Assembly (NCBI GenBank): GCA_024691145.1
Contig: JAILNW010000185.1
Span: 1-8,202 of the forward strand
Direction of reading: 5' to 3'
Origin: Lachnospiraceae bacterium
GTDB lineage: Bacteria > Bacillota > Clostridia > Lachnospirales > Lachnospiraceae
Length of the DNA: 8,202 bases
Numbering within the stretch: position 1 is the stretch's first letter; every line of letters starts with the position of its first letter. This document shows, one piece after another, positions 1-6,466 of the stretch. The notes beneath the pieces are model-generated. The model was not told the DNA's origin. It worked only from the letters and a program-made list of their open reading frames with translations, and did no database searches. Position numbers and translations under genes: made by a program.

Positions 1-72
1 TGTAAACATGAACTCATTTTTAAGTGTCAGTTCTTTAAAAGGAACAATGTTCTTTTTACTGTTGTTATTCAA
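1..72 (-). CDS. N-terminal fragment of a PD-(D/E)XK nuclease family transposase (Rpn-like), cut by the window edge
   Basis: Only the first 24 codons are in the window and the frame is open to base 1. The predicted start is a TTG at 72-70, eight bases after a strong AGGAG ribosome binding site at about 81-85. An in-frame ATG at 90-88 exists but has no spaced binding site, so TTG is preferred. The peptide contains KELTLKNEFMFT. The pattern 'LTxKNxFMF' is what I know from the start of PD-(D/E)XK family transposases (Rpn/PDDEXK_2 type), which are abundant in Lachnospiraceae. These are recombination-promoting nucleases that usually occur as single genes. No catalytic residues are visible because the nuclease core would lie beyond the edge. 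The family call rests on about 12 residues, so it is an inference. Confidence 0.6.
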   Translation of the reverse strand, partial: MNNNSKKNIVPFKELTLKNEFMFT

Positions 73-92
73 TATTATTTCTCCTCTCATCC

Positions 93-191
93 TATAAGGT
101 GAAAAGATAATGCGTTACTGTTTTTCAGGTAGCATCAGTAACAATAATATTTATATATTCTATTTTCATTATAACAAATCTTCACCTTATA
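93..191. repeat. 99-bp MITE-like inverted-repeat element with ATCC flanking repeats
   Basis: The ends are a perfect 11-bp inverted repeat: TATAAGGTGAA at 93-103 and TTCACCTTATA at 181-191. With a 2-base gap it extends to about 14 matches (AAGAT against GAT). The bases just outside are ATCC on both sides (89-92 and 192-195), as expected for a 4-bp target duplication. Inside is a second dyad, GTTACTG (114-120) with CAGTAAC (136-142). No coding capacity is present. It may be a non-autonomous mobile element, or a folded leader of the edge gene, whose ribosome binding site begins just outside it. Only one copy is in the window, so mobility is not shown. Confidence 0.4.
168..176 (-). promoter_or_regulatory. 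Extended -10 promoter of the edge nuclease/transposase gene
   Basis: The minus strand reads TGT-TATAAT, a perfect -10 hexamer (168-173) with the TGn extension. The -35 position (about 191-196) reads TGGATT, which is weak, as is common with extended -10 promoters. Transcription would start near 161 and give a leader of roughly 90 bases before the TTG start. The promoter lies inside the inverted-repeat element. Confidence 0.45.
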
Positions 192-362
192 ATCCATAAA
201 AATCCAAAAATCTTTTTCACAGTCTAATTAATATTGGGAGCCTAGTCGTAATTTCTACCAAAAAAATCAGATAAAATATATAGATGAATTCGAACAATTA
301 AAATAATAACATAACTTCTACAAAGTGACAAGTATAAAATTAAATACAAAATATACAAATAA

Positions 363-409
363 GGACTGTTAGTCCATGGAAAACATTATTTCTCCACGGC
401 TCACAGTCC
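363..409 (-). terminator. Long hairpin terminator after the wall hydrolase gene
   Basis: The outer stem is GGACTGT (363-369) with ACAGTCC (403-409). A short internal loop follows, then a 10-bp inner stem (374-383 with 390-399) whose only non-Watson-Crick pairs on the minus-strand RNA are G-U. The loop is 384-389. It begins 16 bases after the hydrolase stop codon. The downstream U-tract is poor (TTATTTGTATATTTTG), so it could also be an RNA-stabilising or processing hairpin. Confidence 0.6.
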
Positions 410-425
410 CTGCAAATCTCCTATA

Positions 426-1682
426 TCACATCTTCTCCCAGAAAAGATGATTTCCAATCTTAAGTGTTCCTGTATGTCCTTTATTAACCTCAACCTTATA
501 TCCGTTGAAGTACATTCTTGTTCCGATGTTGTTCTTTCCATCAAGTGCATCCTTAGCTGCCTGGATTGCTTCAAGGTAAGAAGCCTTAGTATATCCCCCT
601 GCATCATATAAAGCAAGCTGCTTCTCAATTGCACCATTCCATGTAGGTCCAAACTGTCCCTTCTGCCATATAACTTCTTCCATGGTATTAGGGAATCTTG
701 AACTATGGAGACGGTTAAGTACAACGTTAGCAACACCAAGCTTTCCTTCGTATGGCTCTCCGCCTGACTCTGCATAAATAAGACATACAAATATTCTGAA
801 GTCTGCATCGCTTAAAGTTGTCTTCTCACCATATGTAATAGTAGTTGCTGCCTCTGTTGCAACACTCTGTGCACTTGCCTTAGCCTGTGCCTTCATAAGA
901 GCCACTTTATCATTGGCATCTATGGCCTGTGCATACTCAACATTAATATCTACATACTCAGACATAACATAGCCATCTTTACCATCATAAGCTATCTTAG
1001 TCCAGTCATCACCTTTCTCAATTACACTGCAGACGCTTCCGCTTGTTAACTTTCCAATCTCCTCAGAATTAATATCCTTATCCTTTCTTACATTAAGATT
1101 AGGAACATTAACTGAAGCAAATACATCTACATACTTATCATAAACTGCTTCAGCATCACTGCCTGTAGTAAGAAGATCGCTCTTTACAAAACCGTTAATA
1201 TCACCAGAATTAATCTTGTACCATTCGCCTTCTTCACTTACAATAGTAACGAAAGCTCCATTAAAAAGTTTAGCAACAACTGTCCCACTGCTATTTGCCT
1301 CACTTCTTACATTAACAGAAGTAGAAGTAATTGCAATACCTATATTGCTGAAGTCTGTAATGTGTCCATCATCCTTCTCCTCTGGTGTAGCCTCTGCAGG
1401 AACTTCGTCATCTTCAATAATCTCATCACCAAAAGCATCATACAATAAGCCTGATGCAACTGCTGTATTGTTATAACTGCTTGTCTGCATATTATATCTT
1501 GCTGTAACAGCCTCAGTTATAGTCTCCTGAAGTTTATCGCCAGCAACAAAGTAACCTGTATCGATAACTGCTCTCTCTCCATAGTTATCTTCTTCTGATG
1601 CAAATGCTGTAACACCTGTATAAAAACTCATTGATGCCAGTGCTACAAATATAACAAATGTCTTAGAAAACCTCTTATTCAT
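426..1682 (-). CDS. Secreted cell-wall hydrolase with two SH3 domains and a SleB/CwlJ catalytic domain
   Basis: This 418-residue protein should cleave peptidoglycan outside the membrane. A signal peptide spans residues 1-28 (KR, hydrophobic core, then AFA|SE). Residues 29-115 are an acidic stretch with no recognised domain. Two bacterial SH3 repeats follow at about 116-172 and 187-245, each with the NVR signature (SVNVRSEAN and NLNVRKDKD); such domains usually bind the wall. An Ala-rich linker leads to the SleB-type Hydrolase_2 domain at about 290-418, with IYAESGGEPYEGKLGVANVV. Glu305 in that motif matches the catalytic Glu of the family. In sporeformers SleB acts in germination, but SH3-bearing forms also work in vegetative wall turnover, so I do not assign sleB itself. 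The ATG has an AAGGGA site upstream. It has its own promoter and a hairpin terminator, so it is probably transcribed alone. Confidence 0.9.
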   Translation of the reverse strand: MNKRFSKTFVIFVALASMSFYTGVTAFASEEDNYGERAVIDTGYFVAGDKLQETITEAVTARYNMQTSSYNNTAVASGLLYDAFGDEIIEDDEVPAEATPEEKDDGHITDFSNIGIAITSTSVNVRSEANSSGTVVAKLFNGAFVTIVSEEGEWYKINSGDINGFVKSDLLTTGSDAEAVYDKYVDVFASVNVPNLNVRKDKDINSEEIGKLTSGSVCSVIEKGDDWTKIAYDGKDGYVMSEYVDINVEYAQAIDANDKVALMKAQAKASAQSVATEAATTITYGEKTTLSDADFRIFVCLIYAESGGEPYEGKLGVANVVLNRLHSSRFPNTMEEVIWQKGQFGPTWNGAIEKQLALYDAGGYTKASYLEAIQAAKDALDGKNNIGTRMYFNGYKVEVNKGHTGTLKIGNHLFWEKM

Positions 1683-1747
1683 TATTAATCCCTTAATCCC
1701 TTCTAATAGTCCCTTAAGATAAATGATTTATTAACATTCTTGTAATA

Positions 1748-1776
1748 ATTATACACCCCTAAACCTTGTTTTTCAA
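1748..1776 (-). promoter_or_regulatory. Sigma-A type promoter of the wall hydrolase gene
   Basis: The minus strand carries TTGAAA (1771-1776), a 17-base spacer and a perfect TATAAT (1748-1753). Transcription would start near 1741, giving a leader of about 58 bases. The -35 box lies just 3 bases after the stop codon of the upstream membrane-protein gene. A 13-base dyad, ATAAAT-G-ATTTAT (1719-1731), sits just after the predicted start site and could be an operator. Confidence 0.75.
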
Positions 1777-1778
1777 GC

Positions 1779-2189
1779 CTATTTATTAAAATTCCTAATA
1801 AATACCGGCCGTATGACCTTGTTGAGACCTAAAGCCCCATAGGAAACCACAAACCATAATAAAGTAAACACCGGACAAATCTGCCCCATTATGTTAAATG
1901 GCATATCCTTATAATCCCACACATTTAATCTCAGCCACACATTTACAACAAGACCTATTACAAACTCCACCATGGTAATAATTAACGCAGACACAAACAT
2001 TTTCATTATCTTCCCGTGTTTTTCACCTAATCTTTCATCCACATATCCTATAACAACAAAGCATAATCCCCCTGCAAGATACATGGATATATGGCTTCTT
2101 CTCCTTGTAACCACCTCAAGAAGACAATACACAAAGCCCCCAATCAAAAACATATATACATTAATAAGTACAGCATATAACCTTCGCAT
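1779..2189 (-). CDS. Four-helix membrane protein, CmpB family (putative ABC transporter permease)
   Basis: This 136-residue integral membrane protein has predicted helices at about 6-27, 37-51, 65-85 and 101-122. The pattern LLEVVTRRRSHISMYLAGG (23-41) and the segment NVWDYKDMPFNIMGQICP (89-106) are typical of the PF06541 (CmpB) family. That family is annotated as a 'putative ABC transporter permease', but its actual function is poorly known. No ATPase or binding protein is next to it, so a transport role is not supported by context. I chose the ATG at 2189, which has GGGAGG four bases upstream. A second ATG at 2201 would add four residues, but it overlaps the binding site and has only a weak AAGAAAG before it. 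No clear promoter or terminator of its own was found. Transcripts may run on into the hydrolase gene. Confidence 0.8.
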   Translation of the reverse strand: MRRLYAVLINVYMFLIGGFVYCLLEVVTRRRSHISMYLAGGLCFVVIGYVDERLGEKHGKIMKMFVSALIITMVEFVIGLVVNVWLRLNVWDYKDMPFNIMGQICPVFTLLWFVVSYGALGLNKVIRPVFIRNFNK

Positions 2190-2258
2190 AAACCCTCCCA
2201 TTTATCTTTCTTAAACTTAGTATGCACCAAAGCCTTTCTTTATATTCAGAACCCCAGC

Positions 2259-2302
2259 AAAAAATCAGAAAAGACGAAGATTACTCTCCGTCTTTTCTGA
2301 TT
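2259..2302 (-). terminator. Strong intrinsic terminator of the beta-helix lipoprotein gene
   Basis: A perfect 14-bp stem pairs AATCAGAAAAGACG (2263-2276) with CGTCTTTTCTGATT (2289-2302) around a 12-base loop. On the minus strand the stem runs into six T's (2264-2259). It starts 60 bases after the stop at 2363. On the plus strand the tail is TGGTTTAA, so activity in that direction would be weaker. Confidence 0.88.
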
Positions 2303-2362
2303 TGGTTTAATGTATTATTATATTTGAAGATTGGGTTATTAGCTATGTTAATTTAAGATTCT

Positions 2363-3646
2363 CTATCTGAATCCTCCACGGTTGCCTCTCTGGAAGTTTC
2401 CATTATCCTGTGGCATATCACCCTGCATTCCTCCCATGCCTCCACGGCCACCGCCGCCCATCTGCATTGATTCTGTGATTTCTGTAACCTCTTCACCATT
2501 TACTGTGATTGTACCACCGTTAAACTGTGATTCTGTATCGAAATCGAATGCAAACTGTGCTGTAATGTTGATGTTACCACCATTTACTATAAGTGAACCA
2601 TTGGCATCAAGTGCATCTGTGTCTCCCTGTCCCATATTGATTGTAAGGTCTCCGCCGTTAATCTCTATGCCTACACTGTATGAAGAACTCTTGCTTGTGG
2701 CGTTAATACCGTCATCAGAGGCATCTATACTTATTGTACCATCATTTATCTGAACAAATGTTCCTTCAATACCCTCTGAAGAATTAATTGTAATATTGCC
2801 ACCGTCAATCTGCACATATGCATTACCCTGAAGTCCGTCGCTGGAAGCCTTGATATTAAGTGTACCTCCGCTTATATATACAAATCCTAAAGAATCATCA
2901 TCGCTGTTTTCTGTATGTAATGCATCCTTAGATGAGTTAATAGTTATGTCACCATCACATACTGCTATATAATCATTTGCCTCTAAAGCGTCCTTAGTTG
3001 AAGTTATATTATAATTTCCTCCAGTAATCTTAATTCCGTCCTTAGAACTTATGCCATTTGCTGAAGATTTAATTGTAAGTGAACCAGTTCCGTTAAGTAC
3101 CACATCATCCTTTGAGTAAATAACTGCATCCACATTGTTCTCTGAATCTGCTGTAAATGTTCCTGTTGTTGTAAGTGTGTTTTCAGAACCGCTGTAAGTT
3201 GTAACAAATACCTTGTCTGCCTGCTTTACATATATTGCTGCTTTATCACTGTTTGTAATTGTTACTCCGTTAAGTACTATCTGTACCTTTTGATCCTCTG
3301 CGTCTACTATAATGGAACAATCCTTTGCCGAACCGCTTATAACATATACACCCTCTTCTGTGATTGTTATATCTTCATTATCTGCCACTGTATACTTCTT
3401 TGCTCCAGAAGTATCAGCATTCTGTTCAAGATCTCTGTCTGTAAATAATTCGCTTGTATCAACCTTGCTTGTTGATGAAGCCTTAGCAGTATTAGATGAA
3501 GAACTGCTTCCTGATTCGCTTTTACTTGTTGTGCTTTCCGTGCTGTTTGATGTTGAACTTGTACTGCTGCATCCTGTAAGAACACCTGTCATTAAAGTTC
3601 CTATAACCATAACTGATACTAAGTATCTTAATTTCTTATTCATCAT
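2363..3646 (-). CDS. Lipoprotein with a beta-helix carbohydrate-binding domain (Cthe_2159 type) and a Gly/Arg-rich tail
   Basis: This 427-residue protein is probably anchored to the outer face of the membrane by lipid and binds polysaccharide. The lipobox VLTGC places the modified Cys at residue 26. Residues 27-62 are a Ser/Thr-rich spacer. From about 80 to 390 it has short repeats such as GGNITINSS, SSDGLQGNAYVQI and ASDDGINATS, which suggest a right-handed beta-helix. This matches the Cthe_2159 'carbohydrate-binding domain' family, whose founding member is a pectate-lyase-like binding protein. The many Asp and Asn residues at turns could bind calcium. The last 34 residues are rich in Gly, Arg and Met (GGGGRGGMGGMQG). 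I chose the ATG at 3646, eight bases after AAGGAG. A GTG at 3655 directly abuts that site and is unlikely. A strong terminator follows. No catalytic motif is evident. Confidence 0.85.
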   Translation of the reverse strand: MMNKKLRYLVSVMVIGTLMTGVLTGCSSTSSTSNSTESTTSKSESGSSSSSNTAKASSTSKVDTSELFTDRDLEQNADTSGAKKYTVADNEDITITEEGVYVISGSAKDCSIIVDAEDQKVQIVLNGVTITNSDKAAIYVKQADKVFVTTYSGSENTLTTTGTFTADSENNVDAVIYSKDDVVLNGTGSLTIKSSANGISSKDGIKITGGNYNITSTKDALEANDYIAVCDGDITINSSKDALHTENSDDDSLGFVYISGGTLNIKASSDGLQGNAYVQIDGGNITINSSEGIEGTFVQINDGTISIDASDDGINATSKSSSYSVGIEINGGDLTINMGQGDTDALDANGSLIVNGGNINITAQFAFDFDTESQFNGGTITVNGEEVTEITESMQMGGGGRGGMGGMQGDMPQDNGNFQRGNRGGFR

Positions 3647-3673
3647 AACGACCACTCCTTTTATATATGATTA

Positions 3674-3711
3674 ATTATATGTATCATCTATTTGATGATT
3701 TAATTATCACA
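3674..3711 (-). promoter_or_regulatory. Possible promoter(s) of the beta-helix lipoprotein gene
   Basis: Two -10 candidates lie on the minus strand upstream of the lipoprotein gene: TGT-GATAAT (3703-3711), which has the extended TGn, and TATAAT (3674-3679), which has only TTAAAT 18 bases upstream. Neither has a good -35. Some start is expected here because the gene follows rlmB by about 100 bases, but which one is used is unclear. Confidence 0.3.
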
Positions 3712-3746
3712 TATCCACCTAAAGCAAACCTAAATAATTCTTAAGT

Positions 3747-4496
3747 TCACAAAGATTTCACAATTCTCTGCCTTACTATCTCATAAGCCAGTATTCCTGT
3801 GGCTACTGACACATTAAGAGAGTCAATATCTCCCTTCATAGGAATAGTTGCTACAAAATCACACTTTTCTTTAACATTTTTAGCAACACCCTTTCCTTCA
3901 TTACCCATTACAAGTCCTATAGGTCCCGTAAGGTCCAGATTGTACATGCTTTCTCCATCCATGTCAGCACATACAAACCACATGCCTTCTTTCTTAAGTT
4001 CTTCTATGGTTTTAGCAATATTAGTAACCTTGGCAACTGGTGTATAATTAATAGCTCCTGCTGAAGTCTTTGCTACTACCGATGTAAGGCCGCAGGCTCT
4101 TCTTTTAGGTATAATAATGCCGTGGGCTCCGCTAAGATTTGCTGTTCTAAGAATTGCCCCAAGGTTATGAGGATCCTCAATCTCATCAAGTATTATGATA
4201 AATGGTGCCTCTCCCTTGTTTCTTGCATTTTCAAGTATGTCAGAAACCTCTGCATATTCGTATGCTGCAAGAAGTGCTATAACCCCCTGGTGCTTACCTG
4301 TCTCAGACATCTGGTCAAGACGTTCCTTTGCCACATAGTTAATTATAGTATCTCTCTTATTGGCTTCCCTTACAATAGTATTTATAGGACCATCCTGGCA
4401 GCCACGTAATATATATATCTTATCTATAGTCTTTCCTGAGCGAAATGCCTCCGTAACAGCATTTCTTCCTTCTATCATCATTTCTTCATATCGCAT
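3747..4496 (-). CDS. rlmB: 23S rRNA (guanosine 2251-2'-O)-methyltransferase RlmB, SpoU/TrmH family
   Basis: This 249-residue enzyme transfers a methyl group from S-adenosylmethionine to the ribose of G2251 in the 23S rRNA peptidyl-transferase region. Residues 6-80 match the small substrate-binding N-terminal domain (MIEGRNAVTEAF). The SpoU knot domain follows, with motif 1 at 103-133 (LDEIEDPHNLGAILRTAN, with Asn111 and catalytic Arg117), motif 2 at 192-204 (IGLVMGNEGKGV, with Glu200) and motif 3 at 218-235 (IPMKGDIDSLNVSVATG, with Asn228). Length fits the family. The ATG at 4496 has GGAAGG nine bases upstream and overlaps the end of mrnC by 19 bases, which implies translational coupling. The order cysS-mrnC-rlmB matches Bacillus. 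In-frame ATGs at codons 6 and 7 have weaker sites. Family members that modify other RNAs look similar, but the synteny favours RlmB. Confidence 0.93.
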   Translation of the reverse strand: MRYEEMMIEGRNAVTEAFRSGKTIDKIYILRGCQDGPINTIVREANKRDTIINYVAKERLDQMSETGKHQGVIALLAAYEYAEVSDILENARNKGEAPFIIILDEIEDPHNLGAILRTANLSGAHGIIIPKRRACGLTSVVAKTSAGAINYTPVAKVTNIAKTIEELKKEGMWFVCADMDGESMYNLDLTGPIGLVMGNEGKGVAKNVKEKCDFVATIPMKGDIDSLNVSVATGILAYEIVRQRIVKSL

Positions 4497-4912
4497 AAAC
4501 TGATACCTTCCTTTACAAGTTCCATAATTCTGTCCATATCTCCCTTAAGATACAGATAACCTATAAGTGCCTCAAATCCTGTAGCCATCCTGTAGTCTGA
4601 CTTTGATGCATTCTTTGCTGATGTGTAGGACTTTGCATTCCTTCCTCGTTTGTAAATATCATGCTCCTCTTCTGTAAGGCTTTCTTCAAGTTTTGTAATC
4701 ATTTCCATCTGAGTCTGCGCCTTAACAAAACCGCTTACAGTGTTATGAAGCTTATTAACAGGTGCATTGCCCTTTTCAACTATCATTGTTCTTATTATAA
4801 TGTCATATATGCCGTCCCCTATATATGCAAGGGTTAATGGTGACAGCTGCCTTAAATCCTGCATCTTAACATCCATCTTTTCACATATATACTGTGCTAT
4901 ATTAATATCCAT
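4478..4912 (-). CDS. mrnC: Mini-ribonuclease 3 (Mini-III), 23S rRNA maturation nuclease
   Basis: This 144-residue protein is a reduced RNase III catalytic domain with no dsRNA-binding domain. In Bacillus it trims the ends of 23S rRNA. The signature SPLTLAYIGDGIYDIIIR spans about residues 24-41, with acidic metal ligands Asp33 and Asp37. The second acidic site is Glu114 in ATGFEALIGYLYL (110-122). RGRNAKSYTSAKNASKSDYR (about 89-108) is also typical of the family. I chose the ATG at 4912, seven bases after AGAGG. An upstream in-frame ATG at 4972 would add 20 atypical residues that overlap the hairpin after cysS, and it has no binding site. It lies 72 bases after cysS and overlaps rlmB. Having an rRNA nuclease and an rRNA methylase coupled suggests co-ordinated large-subunit maturation. 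Confidence 0.93.
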   Translation of the reverse strand: MDINIAQYICEKMDVKMQDLRQLSPLTLAYIGDGIYDIIIRTMIVEKGNAPVNKLHNTVSGFVKAQTQMEMITKLEESLTEEEHDIYKRGRNAKSYTSAKNASKSDYRMATGFEALIGYLYLKGDMDRIMELVKEGISLCDMKK

Positions 4913-4935
4913 GATTCTACCTCTATTGTTACTAT

Positions 4936-4970
4936 TAAAAATATGGGGCGAACCTGTATAGTTCAGCCCC
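4936..4970 (-). terminator. Hairpin between cysS and mrnC (terminator or attenuator-like)
   Basis: On the minus strand GGGGCTGAAC pairs with GTTCGCCCC (4961-4970 with 4945-4953), with one bulged base and a 7-base loop. It is followed by ATATTTTTAATAG. The stem is GC-rich and stands out in this AT-rich region. The U-tract is broken, so termination is probably partial and would lower mrnC-rlmB expression relative to cysS. It may also be an mRNA 3' protector. Confidence 0.5.
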
Positions 4971-4984
4971 AAACCTAAACTTTA

Positions 4985-6391
4985 TTAAACTCTCTTGAAT
5001 CTTACACCCTCACGAGTATCCTCAAGTACAATTCCCTTTTCAAGAAGCATGTCTCTTATCTCATCCGCTCTCTTAAAGTTCTTCTCTTTTCTTGCCTGCT
5101 GTCTCTCGTTAATAAGTGCCTCTATGTCAGAATCAAGCATCTCTTCTTCTTTCTTAGTCTCAATACCGAGAATATCACAAAATACTCTTATAGTACCAAG
5201 TACACTTTCTATACATTCCTTTGTATTATCAGCAGTAATCTTAAGATTAGATAACTTAACCATATCAAATACAGCTGTTATGGCATCTGCTGTGTTAAAG
5301 TCATCCTCCATGGCTTCCTCAAACTTCTTTGATAAAGCTGTATACTCGTCCATAAGTTTCATCTCATCTTCAGTAATCTCAGCTTCCTTTGCATGATCAT
5401 AAAGATGCTCAAGGTTATTAACACAAGTAAGAATTCTGTCTAATCCGTTCTTTGCTGCAGCCACAAGCTCTTCACTGAAGTTAATAGGTCCTCTGTAATG
5501 TCCTGAAAGCATGAAGAATCTTATTATCTGAAGTGGATACTTCTCTCCAATCTCTCTTACAGTGAAGAAGTTGCCCTTTGACTTAGACATCTTTTCATTA
5601 TTAATATTAAGGAATCCATTATGCATCCAGTAATTGGCAAATGGTACCCCATTGGCAGCTTCACTTTGTGCAATCTCATTTTCATGATGAGGGAATATAA
5701 GGTCTTCTCCTCCTGCATGAATATCTATGGAATCTCCAAGATACTTCTTACTCATAACTGAGCACTCTATATGCCATCCTGGTCTTCCTTCGCTCCAAGG
5801 TGACTTCCATGCTGGTTCTCCTTCTTTTTTAGGTTTCCATAATACGAAATCAAGTGGATCTTCCTTCTCCTCATCACCTGTAACCTTGATATCTCTGTGT
5901 CCAGCCTCAAGGTCATCTATATTCTTCTTAGAAAGTTTTCCATAATCTGCAAAGCTTCTTGTTCTAAAATAAACTGAGCCATTCTTAGGATATGCATGTC
6001 CTTTATCAATAAGTGTCTGAATCATCTCTATCATGCCATCGATTTCTTCTGTTGCCTTAGGATGAACAGTTGCAGGCTTAACATTAAGAGCCTCCATATC
6101 CTTCTTGCACTCTTCAATAAATCTCTCTGAAATAACAGAAGAATCAACATTTTCTTCCATGGCTTTCTTTATAATCTTATCATCTACATCTGTAAAGTTA
6201 GATACATAATTAACATCGTATCCTTTATATTCAAAGTATCTTCTTACTGTATCAAATACAACCATAGGTCTTGCATTACCTATATGTATATAATTATATA
6301 CAGTTGGTCCGCACACATACATGCTTACCTTTCCCTCTTTAATAGGAACAAATTCTTCTTTTTTTCTTGTTAAAGTATTATAAATCTTCAT
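4985..6391 (-). CDS. cysS: Cysteinyl-tRNA synthetase
   Basis: This 468-residue class I synthetase charges tRNA-Cys with cysteine in the cytoplasm. The HIGH-type motif is HIGNARP (36-42), a common variant in Firmicutes. The KMSKS motif is KMSKSKGN at 267-274. The zinc ligands fit Cys27 (VCGPTVYNY), Cys210 (WHIECSVMS), His235 and Glu239 (FPHHENE). The C-terminal helical domain ends with ARKEKNFKRADEIRDMLLEK, the usual anticodon-side tail. Length is normal. The ATG at 6391 follows AGGAAGG by nine bases. It lies 75 bases after ispF and has its own promoter in that gap. There is no room for a T-box leader, which precedes the cysS operons of some relatives. The usual gltX and cysE neighbours are absent. 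Nothing suggests damage. Confidence 0.98.
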   Translation of the reverse strand: MKIYNTLTRKKEEFVPIKEGKVSMYVCGPTVYNYIHIGNARPMVVFDTVRRYFEYKGYDVNYVSNFTDVDDKIIKKAMEENVDSSVISERFIEECKKDMEALNVKPATVHPKATEEIDGMIEMIQTLIDKGHAYPKNGSVYFRTRSFADYGKLSKKNIDDLEAGHRDIKVTGDEEKEDPLDFVLWKPKKEGEPAWKSPWSEGRPGWHIECSVMSKKYLGDSIDIHAGGEDLIFPHHENEIAQSEAANGVPFANYWMHNGFLNINNEKMSKSKGNFFTVREIGEKYPLQIIRFFMLSGHYRGPINFSEELVAAAKNGLDRILTCVNNLEHLYDHAKEAEITEDEMKLMDEYTALSKKFEEAMEDDFNTADAITAVFDMVKLSNLKITADNTKECIESVLGTIRVFCDILGIETKKEEEMLDSDIEALINERQQARKEKNFKRADEIRDMLLEKGIVLEDTREGVRFKRV

Positions 6392-6428
6392 ATATATATT
6401 CCTTCCTCATATAAATGCTCATAGATAC

Positions 6429-6457
6429 ATAGTATCATCTTTATGTCTCTTAGTCAA
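6429..6457 (-). promoter_or_regulatory. Promoter of cysS (probably also mrnC-rlmB)
   Basis: The minus strand shows TTGACT (6452-6457), a 17-base spacer ending in TGA, then TACTAT (6429-6434), so it also has the extended -10 TGn. The leader to the cysS start would be about 30 bases. A small dyad, GATAC-TAT-GTATC, overlaps the -10 and might be a regulator site. It lets cysS be expressed apart from ispF. Confidence 0.6.
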
Positions 6458-6466
6458 TTATGATTA

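Larger units (their letters stand above)
73..425. other. Intergenic region between the edge gene and the wall hydrolase
   Basis: No credible gene lies in this very AT-rich stretch of about 350 bases. It holds, from low to high coordinates, the ribosome binding site of the edge gene (81-85), an inverted-repeat element (93-191) carrying an extended -10 promoter, about 170 bases (192-362) in which I see no gene or clear signal, and the long hairpin that ends the hydrolase transcript (363-409). Confidence 0.6.

Noticed and set aside
401..808. 135-residue minus-strand open frame
   Set aside because: It lies in another frame of the wall hydrolase gene, has no ribosome binding site and no family-like sequence, whereas the hydrolase frame carries the full SleB domain.
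1216..1476. Plus-strand 86-residue open frame inside the wall hydrolase gene
   Set aside because: It is antisense to the SH3 region, has low-complexity composition and lacks a ribosome binding site.
2382..3674. Plus-strand open frames opposite the lipoprotein gene
   Set aside because: They are mirror readings of a repetitive gene, rich in Pro, Leu and Ser, with no binding sites.
3683..3699. Hairpin ATCATC/GATGAT after rlmB as a terminator
   Set aside because: The stem is only 6 bp, AT-rich and not followed by a U-tract; it is not enough to call a terminator.
4913..4972. Longer start for mrnC at 4972 (164 residues)
   Set aside because: The extra 20 residues are translated from the hairpin after cysS and no binding site precedes that ATG; the ATG at 4912 has AGAGG.
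6392..6466. T-box riboswitch before cysS
   Set aside because: The gap is only 75 bases, with a promoter in it and no T-box sequence or specifier stem.
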